Shown: positions 35,697 through 43,645 of the stretch, one piece after another
Layout: the number at the start of each line of letters is the position of its first letter
Position numbering within the stretch: the first letter of the stretch is position 1
Source of the DNA: an uncultured Alteromonadaceae bacterium
Lineage (GTDB): Bacteria; Pseudomonadota; Gammaproteobacteria; Enterobacterales; Alteromonadaceae
Length of the DNA stretch: 64,000 nt
Direction of reading: 5' to 3'
Assembly (NCBI GenBank): GCA_947503265.1
Contig: CANNDC010000001.1
Location: 434,001 to 498,000 of the forward strand
The notes under the pieces: model-generated
Databases searched by the model: none
Told to the model about the DNA's origin: nothing
What the model saw: only the letters and a program-made list of their open reading frames with translations
Position numbers and translations under genes: made by a program

Positions 35697-36761
35697 ATGA
35701 AAAATCAACCGAAATGTAAATTCCCTAACCCTATACCTTTCTATAGAAATACTTTTTTTCCGAATATTGTAACTGTTATAGGTCTGGCGATGCTGCTTTG
35801 TTTATTGAGCGCATGCGGCGGCAGTGGAGGCGATGCTGAAACAGTTCAAACCAGTGATCCAACAGGCACTTCTACGACACCTATTACAACGACTCCAATT
35901 ACTGGCGATGTCAGTACCCAAGGAATATTATGTGACTATGAATATTCAGCTTTCAATGATTCATCGTCAGTCAATTATTACAGTGAGTCCAAATGGACAT
36001 GTAACGATGGCAGCAGAGCTTTAATTGCAAATGGAATTCCTGACCACGCGACAGGAACATTTCCGAATTCGGGGAACCCTAATATGATCAGTGTGCAGGA
36101 CATATCCGTAAGCTATTCGCTTAATCCGGTAGAGAGTACACCGACTGAAATGGGTGGTCCGCGAGGTGCAATTGGCTATGTGCTCAATGGCGTGAAAATA
36201 GATCCTGGAACAGGAGGAACCTGTGATGATTCAGGCACTATTTGTGATTTAGGTGGCATGGTTGGAGATTGGCGTATTGAAGCGCTCAGTCAAGACAGTT
36301 TCGATTTTGGGACAGACGACAACAACGCACATGTGCAACCAAACGGTGAATATCACTATCACGGCATGCCGGAAGGCTTTATCGCATTGCGTGGAGGCAC
36401 TGACCAACAAATGACTCTCATTGCATGGGCTGCAGATGGTTTTCCTATCTATGCCCGATATGGTTATAGCGAAGCAAACAATGCCAATTCGTCACTCAAG
36501 TCAATGACGGGCAGTTATCAGCATGTGACTACTGTCAGCAGCTCTCGCCCACCGGTTACAATTTATCCATTGGGCACGTTTGGACAAGACTGGGAATATG
36601 TAGAGGGCAGTGGTGACTTGGACGAATGCAATGGCCGAGTAGGTGTTACGCCTGAATTTCCAGAAGGTATTTATCACTATTACGCGACCGACACATATCC
36701 GTATTTTCAGCGATGTGTAAAGGGAGAAGTTGCTAGCGCTGGTGGACCTCCCACACCATAA
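35697..36761 (+). CDS. YHYH-domain lipoprotein
   Basis: I start at ATG 35697, with AGGA seven bases upstream. The 354-residue product has a lipoprotein signal (LLCLLSACGGSG) and then a YHYH domain, with the family signature NGEYHYHG near residue 217, plus SYSLNPVE and WAADGFPIYARYGY. The family occurs in secreted and surface proteins, and its biochemical role is not established. It lies 122 bp after the response-regulator gene and is followed by an EF-hand gene, a recurrent grouping from memory. Confidence 0.87.
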   Translation: MKNQPKCKFPNPIPFYRNTFFPNIVTVIGLAMLLCLLSACGGSGGDAETVQTSDPTGTSTTPITTTPITGDVSTQGILCDYEYSAFNDSSSVNYYSESKWTCNDGSRALIANGIPDHATGTFPNSGNPNMISVQDISVSYSLNPVESTPTEMGGPRGAIGYVLNGVKIDPGTGGTCDDSGTICDLGGMVGDWRIEALSQDSFDFGTDDNNAHVQPNGEYHYHGMPEGFIALRGGTDQQMTLIAWAADGFPIYARYGYSEANNANSSLKSMTGSYQHVTTVSSSRPPVTIYPLGTFGQDWEYVEGSGDLDECNGRVGVTPEFPEGIYHYYATDTYPYFQRCVKGEVASAGGPPTP

Positions 36762-36802
36762 ATCAATTATTCAGCAATTTGTTTAGATAAGGATTACTTG
36801 CC

Positions 36803-37336
36803 GTGAGTAAACTAAGTACAAAATGGGGTTACGTTGTTGTCGTTTTGTTATTAAATCTGCCGTCTTCCTTCAACGCGATTGCGCATTTAATGGTGGCTCA
36901 ACATGGTTCTTTAAACGTCGTTGATGAGGCCATCTTTATGGTCTTGTCCTTGCCCGTATCTGGGTTTAAAGGATTCGACGATGACGGTGACGGGTTGCTA
37001 TCTATCGAAGAATTGAATGTTCATCGAGAAGCCATCACTAATGAGGTTCATAGTCAAATCATCTTGGAGGATGATACAAAGACCATATTGCTGGAGGGAA
37101 TTATGCTTTCGCCGGTTGTATCTCATGAAAAACCGAAGGAACCTGTCTCCCACCTCGTTGTTATGGGTAGGTTCACAGTAAGCCAAAACCTTGCTTCAAC
37201 TAACTTTAAAATGGGAATTTTTGGCAATGAAGCTAAAGAAAAAGTAATGAAAATGAGGCTCAAGCGCAAAAGCGATAACTATCAAAGAAATTTTGATCTG
37301 ACGCCTGAAAATATCATGAGTAGGTTAATTGATTGA
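36803..37336 (+). CDS. Secreted protein with one EF-hand
   Basis: This 177-residue protein starts at GTG with AAGGA upstream. It has an N-terminal signal (VVVVLLLNLPSSFNAIA) and one canonical EF-hand loop at residues 59-70 (DDDGDGLLSIEE), which should bind Ca2+. The remaining sequence is not recognised; it includes a possible partner segment GRFTVSQNLASTN. It lies 41 bp after the YHYH gene and may act with it. Confidence 0.72.
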   Translation: MSKLSTKWGYVVVVLLLNLPSSFNAIAHLMVAQHGSLNVVDEAIFMVLSLPVSGFKGFDDDGDGLLSIEELNVHREAITNEVHSQIILEDDTKTILLEGIMLSPVVSHEKPKEPVSHLVVMGRFTVSQNLASTNFKMGIFGNEAKEKVMKMRLKRKSDNYQRNFDLTPENIMSRLID

Positions 37337-37360
37337 AATCCGGGAGCTGAAGCAGGTCTA

Positions 37361-37409
37361 TTTTCAACCTTTCACTCTGCTCATATAGGCAAAAATGAGA
37401 GGTTGAAAA
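37361..37409. terminator. Hairpin between convergent genes
   Basis: Arms TTTTCAACCT and AGGTTGAAAA (10 bp, perfect) enclose a 29-base loop that can itself pair weakly. It sits between the rightward EF-hand gene and the leftward GntR regulator gene and could terminate both. Confidence 0.55.
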
Positions 37410-37428
37410 TTGATTTGCTAGAAAGAGA

Positions 37429-38166
37429 TTAGCCTACCAAATGGTTAAGCGAGTACAAGTCACGGGTTTGACTTGTCTTCTTACGCACTTCTTCAAGTGC
37501 TTGCGCTTCAGTCACTTCAAACAAAGCGTTAATTAAACGGTTGAAATGTTTGTGCATCGCCGCTCTTGCAGCCTGTGCATTTCGCTCTTTTAGTGCTTGG
37601 TAGATAGCTTTATGTTCTTCCATTCTGTCGCTGTCAGATTGACTACATACACTCGCATAGGCCGTTTTAATTTGGTGTTGCGAATCACGCAGCTCCCAAA
37701 ATTTCATTACCGAAAGTAGAATTGCATTATTCCTAGTTGCTTTGGAAATAATGAGGTGAAATTCACGATCTGCTTTTTCAGCTTCAATGCCAGCTTCCAT
37801 AGCGACTAAGGTTTGCTCAAGAGACGATAATTCTGCATCTGTTATAGACATAGAGGCTAATGCTGCGGCCTCACCTTCGACCAATGCGCGTGCTTGGGTA
37901 AGCTCAAAAGCACTAATTTTTTCGAGGTGTTTTTGTTCTTGATTCGTTTCTCTTTCTAGAACATATACGCCAGAACTGGTTTTTACTTCTACAAGCTGCA
38001 TTACTTCAAGCGCTATTATCGCCTCACGTATTGTTGGACGACTTACGTCAAATGATTCTGCTAGCTCTCGCTCAGGAGGTAGTCTGCTGCCGGGTGGATA
38101 CATACCAGATTTTATTAATGCCTCAATTTTATCTGCAATTTGCCAGAACATACGACGGCTTTTCAT
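37429..38166 (-). CDS. FadR-type GntR regulator of the alginate locus
   Basis: The 245-residue protein (ATG at 38166, AAGGG eight bases upstream) has an N-terminal GntR winged helix: LPPERELAESFDVSRPTIREAIIALE at about 30-55. The C-terminal FCD domain (about 90-225) binds a small ligand, usually an organic acid. Relatives with this layout control uronate genes. It is the first gene of the alginate region, and repeats ATTACCAA...TTGGTAAT lie 200 bp upstream of it, suggesting autoregulation. Ligand candidates are DEH, KDG or KDPG, inferred from context only. Confidence 0.88.
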   Translation of the reverse strand: MKSRRMFWQIADKIEALIKSGMYPPGSRLPPERELAESFDVSRPTIREAIIALEVMQLVEVKTSSGVYVLERETNQEQKHLEKISAFELTQARALVEGEAAALASMSITDAELSSLEQTLVAMEAGIEAEKADREFHLIISKATRNNAILLSVMKFWELRDSQHQIKTAYASVCSQSDSDRMEEHKAIYQALKERNAQAARAAMHKHFNRLINALFEVTEAQALEEVRKKTSQTRDLYSLNHLVG

Positions 38167-38362
38167 TTTTAGAACCCTTCTAAAGTAACGCAACGAAAAA
38201 CACTTAATTTTAAACAGACCAATTATTGTGTTCTCGTTTTCTACATTATAAATCTAATACTTGCTTTTCACCGCGCCATTTGATTACTAGTATCTCTCTA
38301 TTGCGATGGCAACTGAAGTATACCATTCTAAACCAATTAACGAATACTGAAGACTAAAAAAC

Positions 38363-38389
38363 ATTACCAATATATTAAAAGTTGGTAAT
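38363..38389. promoter_or_regulatory. Inverted repeat, candidate GntR operator
   Basis: Half-sites ATTACCAA and TTGGTAAT (8 bp, perfect) are separated by 11 bases and lie about 200 bp upstream of the GntR gene. They match half-sites in the other alginate promoters. A TTGGT/ACCAA core fits FadR-type GntR operators. Confidence 0.6.
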
Positions 38390-38471
38390 ATCTCAATTTC
38401 AAGATGGTTAGACAAGTGTTTCGCAGTTTGAAATTACGTTTGAGCAACATGTTTTCTCGATTCAAAAAATA

Positions 38472-38499
38472 AAAAAGCAAGCCTAATGGCTCGCTTTTT
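38472..38499 (-). terminator. Terminator of the first TonB receptor gene
   Basis: An imperfect 12-bp stem (AAAAAGCAAGCC with GGCTCGCTTTTT, 4-base loop, one mismatch) lies 81 bp after the receptor stop and is followed by more T on the minus strand. Confidence 0.72.
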
Positions 38500-38579
38500 A
38501 TATTACTCTTAAGTTTCACTGGTGCTTAAAAGCCTGCCTATTAAGGCAATAGTGCTTGTGAGACAGGCTCTAAACATCA

Positions 38580-41537
38580 TCAAAATTTGTAGCTAGCACC
38601 AAGGGTTAAACGACGGTCGGTTAAGCCTTGATAACACAAGAGCGCTCCTTCGTTGATACATCTTTGTTCAACTTCAGACTCAGTGATGTTGACGGCTTCA
38701 ATACCCACATTCAATTGCTCGCTCACATCATAGCTAACACTAGCATTTAACTGTCCTCTGTCTTCTTGCACGACTGGGAAGCCCCATGGCAAGCTTGAGG
38801 TACTACCAAAATCTGTTGATCGGTACGCTTCACGCCATGTGTAACGCATACGAGCAGAAAGGCCATACTTTTCGTAGTAGAGGGTAAAGTTATAGGCATT
38901 TTCAGACAAATCGATTAGCCCTTGAACCGCAGTAACATCGATTCCTGCTACGCCCGTCGTGAGAGCGAAGACCGCATCGGCACGACTTGTCGCGCTGTTA
39001 ACTGCCTCACCACCGGAAAACTCTTGCTTGGTATAGTTGGCAACAACACCAAAACCAGATGCCCAACCTAAATCATCTTCAAAGCCTGAGAGGTCGTATT
39101 GAACTGCAACTTCTAAGCCTTTTTGGGTTGTTTCACCGGTATCATTGACTTTTGTCGCAGTTGGTACACATACACCTACACCGCCAGCTGGGCCAAATAC
39201 GTTGACATCTGCTATGGGGTTAAAGATACCACCGCCCTCACAAGGATCCGTAATGTCTCTGAACCCAGTAGTTGGATCTTCGAATGGACTCACTTCTTGA
39301 CTAACGTGCAAATCAGAACGTTTTTTGTGGAATATACCTACACTAAACACACTGGCTTCAGCAAAATACCATTCTGCTGACAAGTCAAATGAGGTGACTT
39401 CTTCTGGTACTAAGCCCGGATTACCAATAGCAACAGGTGGGTTAGGGCTAGTCGAAAAGGTTACAGAGGTAGATAGGTCGTCATAGTCTGGACGTCTGAT
39501 GTCTTTTCCCCAACCTGCGCGAATAACCACATCGTCATGCACATCCGCAACGATATTGATTCTAGGAAGTACGAAATCATAACTGCCTGTTGTTACTACT
39601 TGAGAAATTACGTCATTGCCGTTTGCATCTTCTGTGATCGAGTTACCAAGTGAACTGACATCAGTCTCTAGATAACGAACCCCGAAATTACCGCGGAACA
39701 TACCTTCTTCAAAATTAGCTTGTGCGTATAAAGCATTAGTTTCTTCTTCAATATCAAAGAATCCAGCAGAACTTGATGTCGGTGCACTGAGTGCTCTTGT
39801 TCCACCAATGCTATCAATCGCGCCTTGAAGCGTGTTCAAAACACCATCTGGATTGGACGCTACCAACTCTGGGTCAATAAGTAGGTAGTCACGAACATAG
39901 AGTTCTCTACCGTCTGCGTCGTTAAAATTAGTTGGGCCCGCTACTAATAAGTCAGCAAATAGGCTACCTCTTGGGCTATCAGATAAGCTTCTTAGACCAA
40001 CACTTGAGGTGATTTGATCGCGTAAGGCTGAAGCTTTGCTATAACGAAAACCAACGTCAACAGAGGTTATCATCGAGTCTAAGAAGTAGGTCGCATCGAC
40101 ACGGAAAGCATCTTCACCATTCTCAGCTCTATTTTGGCCAATGTTAACATCACGTAGCACAACGTTAGCAGGATCAAGTAGTTGAGCACTTGATGGACCA
40201 TATTCTGCGTTACTTGCCACGCCAAACGTCAAAGCACCACCAGTCAGATCGTAAATGAAAGGCGTGCTGTTATCATTGCCGCCACCTGCATCTAATGGGG
40301 CATTGGGGTTAATAAAGTTAAGCGTAGTGTTAAAGCTTGGGGTTGTGGTATCTGAACTTGAAGAAGACAATTCTACAGACACTTTAAGGTCTTCGCCTTG
40401 CCATTCTCCACCCAGTCTGAATATTTCACTGCGGGTTACCCGTGAATTGGTATCACTTGAAAATCGTAGATTCGGATCATCGTCGTCATCCGCTAGATCT
40501 ACTGGAATGACACCTTTAACCGCCGCTTGAATCGAACCAAGATTCGTTCCACCAAGTGAGCCGAATTCTACAGTTTCAAATTGATCAGGTACAGAAATGT
40601 TGTTTAGGCTACTTACGCCAGATGCTTGAATTCTTGAGCTCTCTTGTCGACGTTCCTGGTCATTAATAACCGCATCGAAAAAGAACTTCATATTGTCATT
40701 TGGGGCATATTCGAAGGTAGCTGCAATATTCACAGTTTCATATTCGAAATTATCATAGTCTTGCACAAAAAATTGAATAGGTAGGAAGTCAAATGATTGA
40801 GCACTGGCAGCACCGCTATCTGACGCAATAGAATTATCTCGGTCTGCTCTTGGGCGAAACGCTGTGACATCTTGCTCGGTATAGCTGGCGCTTACAACAA
40901 CACCAAATTCACCAGCGTCGCTTTCCCACTTGTCCCCATAGGTACCCGAAACCCTAGGTGTGAATGTACTGTCAGTAGAAAGACTACTATTTTCGCCCTG
41001 TATTCTTACTGCAGCTAATGTTTCACTTAGTTGAAGTGGACGAATAGTTCTTAAATTAACTGTGCCACCGACAGAACCTTCAATGGTCTTCGCTGAAGGT
41101 GCTTTGGTGACTTCAACTGCCGCGATGATTGCCGCAGAAACGTCTTCAAAGTTGATACCACTACGACCAGATCCAGAACCTACAGTTGAAACACCATTTA
41201 TTTCTGTGCGGTTAGCATTGGTACCACGAATTTGAACACCCGTACCTACGCCGGCCGTTCTCGTAATTTGAACCCCTGTTACATTTTCTAGCACTTCAGC
41301 TAAATTCTGATCAGGTAGCTTGCCTATGTCTACCGCTTGGATTACTTCTACCAAGTTTGATGTGTTGCGTTTCTCAGCCAGCGCATTGGTAAGTGACTGT
41401 CTAATACCACTTACTTGAATAACTTCTGTTTCTTCTTGCGCTTCAGATTGAGCCTCTTGCGCTTGAGCTAAACTACTTATATTAAGTGCTGTGGCGGATA
41501 GTATCGCCAATGTAACCTTTGATAATTTGTGTCCCAT
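38580..41537 (-). CDS. TonB-dependent receptor, alginate locus
   Basis: This large outer-membrane receptor (985 residues from ATG 41537, AGGA upstream) has a signal peptide ending AQA, a TonB box-like EVIQVSGIRQSL, a plug with LPDQNLAEVLENVTGVQITR, and a barrel ending in LGASYKF. It is the size and type of glycan receptor that imports oligosaccharides in Alteromonadales. Its neighbours suggest alginate oligosaccharides. The gene is divergent from the PL7 lyase, and the shared upstream gap holds candidate operators. Confidence 0.92.
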   Translation of the reverse strand: MGHKLSKVTLAILSATALNISSLAQAQEAQSEAQEETEVIQVSGIRQSLTNALAEKRNTSNLVEVIQAVDIGKLPDQNLAEVLENVTGVQITRTAGVGTGVQIRGTNANRTEINGVSTVGSGSGRSGINFEDVSAAIIAAVEVTKAPSAKTIEGSVGGTVNLRTIRPLQLSETLAAVRIQGENSSLSTDSTFTPRVSGTYGDKWESDAGEFGVVVSASYTEQDVTAFRPRADRDNSIASDSGAASAQSFDFLPIQFFVQDYDNFEYETVNIAATFEYAPNDNMKFFFDAVINDQERRQESSRIQASGVSSLNNISVPDQFETVEFGSLGGTNLGSIQAAVKGVIPVDLADDDDDPNLRFSSDTNSRVTRSEIFRLGGEWQGEDLKVSVELSSSSSDTTTPSFNTTLNFINPNAPLDAGGGNDNSTPFIYDLTGGALTFGVASNAEYGPSSAQLLDPANVVLRDVNIGQNRAENGEDAFRVDATYFLDSMITSVDVGFRYSKASALRDQITSSVGLRSLSDSPRGSLFADLLVAGPTNFNDADGRELYVRDYLLIDPELVASNPDGVLNTLQGAIDSIGGTRALSAPTSSSAGFFDIEEETNALYAQANFEEGMFRGNFGVRYLETDVSSLGNSITEDANGNDVISQVVTTGSYDFVLPRINIVADVHDDVVIRAGWGKDIRRPDYDDLSTSVTFSTSPNPPVAIGNPGLVPEEVTSFDLSAEWYFAEASVFSVGIFHKKRSDLHVSQEVSPFEDPTTGFRDITDPCEGGGIFNPIADVNVFGPAGGVGVCVPTATKVNDTGETTQKGLEVAVQYDLSGFEDDLGWASGFGVVANYTKQEFSGGEAVNSATSRADAVFALTTGVAGIDVTAVQGLIDLSENAYNFTLYYEKYGLSARMRYTWREAYRSTDFGSTSSLPWGFPVVQEDRGQLNASVSYDVSEQLNVGIEAVNITESEVEQRCINEGALLCYQGLTDRRLTLGASYKF

Positions 41538-41698
41538 AGTCCTGTCCTGTGTTTTTAAGTGTCGTGTTTTAATTTCCAATAGCGACTTGCACTATAAAAA
41601 TTGGATAACCAAATTTAAATGCCTCTACTTTATTTTGGAAAGTGCATGCATTTACAAAAAATTTAACTTATATTTACAGCTTATCAGCAAAAGGTCAA

Positions 41699-41752
41699 CC
41701 TTTTGGTAAACCTTAAAGCATGATATTTACTTTATAAGTTATTACCAAAAGG
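41699..41752. promoter_or_regulatory. Long-range inverted repeat, candidate operator pair
   Basis: CCTTTTGGTAA at 41699-41709 and TTACCAAAAGG at 41742-41752 are perfect 11-bp inverted copies with a 32-bp spacer. Their half-sites match those elsewhere in the locus, so two regulator dimers may bind, possibly with looping. Confidence 0.6.
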
Positions 41753-41943
41753 TGAATGCATTGCCTTAAAATTAAATTAAAATCACGTTGAGTTGATTTA
41801 AGTTCATGAATAATAAGGGTAAAATTTTATTTCATTTGGTTTGCATTAACGAAGGTAATCAACTTTATTTTTGCTAGAATTTGAAATAAAAAAATTAACA
41901 AAATTGGTAAAGTTGTTAAAAAAGGTGAAATTTCCTTTAATAT

Positions 41944-41957
41944 ATTGGTTAACCAAT
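41944..41957. promoter_or_regulatory. Palindromic operator ATTGGTTAACCAAT
   Basis: This 14-bp perfect palindrome lies 133 bp upstream of the PL7 start. It closely resembles UxuR/ExuR-type GntR operators (TTGGTnnACCAA). Confidence 0.68.
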
Positions 41958-42089
41958 TTGATATATGGCGATTTTTATCGATACAACTAGATTAGTAGAA
42001 GTATTAAATCGTGAGATGAGCTGGTTATTTGGATAAACCGTTTACAAAACATGAGTCGCTTTTAACAAAGCAAGCAAGAGGATATTAAA

Positions 42090-43556
42090 TTGGGAATGTT
42101 AGTTAAGCTTGATCATCGAAATTGTCATAAATGGGGTGTGCTCCCAATAACATCGTGCGTTATCTTGGGGCTCGCTTCATGTGGAGGTGGCGGTGGAGGT
42201 GCAGGCGACGCCCTTCGATTTGTACCGCCACCGGAGAATGAAACTCCGGCTCCCACAACGTGTGTTAATCAAGTCCACTCAATCGTCTCAGCAAGCGATG
42301 ACGGTAGCTTTAATCTCAACTATCCACCAAATAATGCTGTTGATCAAAATACCGCTTCTGTATCGAGATGGTCTAACGACGGTATCAATAAGGCCCTTAC
42401 GCTCGACCTTGGAAGTGCAAAAACCCTCGCTGCATTAACTGTTAAATGGTTTAAAGGAGAGCAGCGAACTGCCAATTTTTCAGTTGAGACTTCGCTTGAT
42501 ATGGTTAATTGGCGAATTGTGCTTTTAAAAGGTGAATCAAGTGGAAGACACAGTGGTTATGAGTTAGTCAATCTAGAAGAGTCACAAGCTCGCTACGTTA
42601 AAGTTATTGGGTTAGGAAATAGTGATACAACCAATAATGGTATTGTGGAAATTCAAGCACATAGCTGCGAAAACGCAAGTGGAGAGTTTGTGCAAACGTA
42701 TCCCAATGAATTAGGAATCGAGCTGATTGACTGGTACTTAAGTGTTCCTTCTGATGAAGATGGTAACGGTAGGTCAGATTCGATTTCAGAAACAAAACTG
42801 GCTAATGGATACACAAATTCTGAGTATTTTTATGCCTCAGCAGACAATGGTATTGTCATGCGTTCGCCAAGCTATGGCTTTAAGACATCGACAAACACCA
42901 ATTATGTTCGAGTTGAATTGCGAGAAATGCTACGCCGTGGAAACACTGATATCAAAACCCAAGGAGTAAATAAAAACAACTGGGTATTTGGCAGTGCTGC
43001 TAGTCAGGTACAAGATAAAGCGGGTGGCGTAGACGGCGACCTTCGAGTTACGCTTGCGGTTAATCAGGTAACCACGACGGGAGAGAACTACCAAATTGGC
43101 AGGGTGGTAATTGGTCAAATTCATGCCAACGATGATGAGCCTGTCCGGCTTTATTATCGCAAATTGCCCGGCAACAGCCGTGGCTCAATTTATTTTGCCC
43201 ATGAGAGTCGAGTTGAAGATAGCAGCGGAGACAATCTTGAAACGTATGTAGAGTTGATCGGTTCAAGGAGCAACAGTGCGGGAAACCCTGAAGACGGTAT
43301 CGCCCTCAATGAACGTTTTAGCTATCACATTAGCGTAAACATGAATCTATTGACGGTAACCATAGCGCGAGAGGGGAAGACTGATGTCACGGCAAATTAT
43401 GATATGAGTGACAGTTTGTTCGACCTAGATGATCAATATCATTATTTTAAAGTGGGTGTTTATCACTTAAATAATTCAAGCGATCCTGATGAGTTCGCAC
43501 AAGCAACCTTTTATGAAATTAAGAATAGTCATAGTGGTTACGCCGCCAGTGAATAG
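42090..43556 (+). CDS. PL7 alginate lyase lipoprotein with F5/8 C domain
   Basis: This 488-residue protein has a lipobox near residue 31 (GLASC), a discoidin-like F5/8 type C domain (about 45-195) and a C-terminal PL7 beta-jelly-roll. PL7 motifs are RVELREMLRRGN (R274), the QIH triad (Q343-H345) and YFKVGVYH (Y458). QIH is usual in PL7 lyases acting on polyG or mixed sequences. It is probably surface-anchored and makes oligosaccharides from alginate. AGAGGA lies 7 bases before the TTG start at 42090, which I prefer to ATG 42096. Confidence 0.92.
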   Translation: MGMLVKLDHRNCHKWGVLPITSCVILGLASCGGGGGGAGDALRFVPPPENETPAPTTCVNQVHSIVSASDDGSFNLNYPPNNAVDQNTASVSRWSNDGINKALTLDLGSAKTLAALTVKWFKGEQRTANFSVETSLDMVNWRIVLLKGESSGRHSGYELVNLEESQARYVKVIGLGNSDTTNNGIVEIQAHSCENASGEFVQTYPNELGIELIDWYLSVPSDEDGNGRSDSISETKLANGYTNSEYFYASADNGIVMRSPSYGFKTSTNTNYVRVELREMLRRGNTDIKTQGVNKNNWVFGSAASQVQDKAGGVDGDLRVTLAVNQVTTTGENYQIGRVVIGQIHANDDEPVRLYYRKLPGNSRGSIYFAHESRVEDSSGDNLETYVELIGSRSNSAGNPEDGIALNERFSYHISVNMNLLTVTIAREGKTDVTANYDMSDSLFDLDDQYHYFKVGVYHLNNSSDPDEFAQATFYEIKNSHSGYAASE

Positions 43557-43558
43557 AA

Positions 43559-43595
43559 AAGGCCTAAGTTCGGTAAATTACCGAAATTAGGCCTT
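43559..43595. terminator. Bidirectional terminator between PL7 and TonB receptor genes
   Basis: A long stem (AAGGCCTAA-TTCGGT paired with ACCGAA-TTAGGCCTT, one mismatch, short loop) lies 3 bp after the PL7 stop. It has a T-run on the minus-strand side only. Confidence 0.75.
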
Positions 43596-43604
43596 GTAAG
43601 TGAC

Positions 43605-43624
43605 TTAGGGTCAACAGACCCTAA
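43605..43624 (-). repeat. Intergenic palindrome, copy 2 of TTAGGG-CTGTTGA-CCTA element
   Basis: A perfect 8-bp stem (TTAGGGTC/GACCCTAA, 4-base loop) starts 21 bp after the receptor stop. Read on the gene's strand it is TTAGGGTCTGTTGACCCTAA, matching copies 1 and 3. Confidence 0.6.
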
Positions 43625-43645
43625 AATATTGGGGCGATTTTTATC

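Larger units (their letters stand above)
38167..38579. other. Intergenic region, 413 bp, upstream of the GntR gene
   Basis: This gap should hold the promoter of the GntR gene (leftward). It contains the 27-bp inverted repeat at 38363-38389 and the terminator at 38472-38499 of the receptor gene. Nothing else is seen. Confidence 0.5.
41538..42089. other. Divergent alginate promoter region, 552 bp
   Basis: This AT-rich region separates the leftward TonB receptor from the rightward PL7 lyase. It holds the long inverted repeat (41699-41752), a palindrome (41944-41957), TTGGATAACCAA at 41601-41612 and AATTGGTAA at 41902-41910. It should contain promoters for both directions. Confidence 0.6.
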
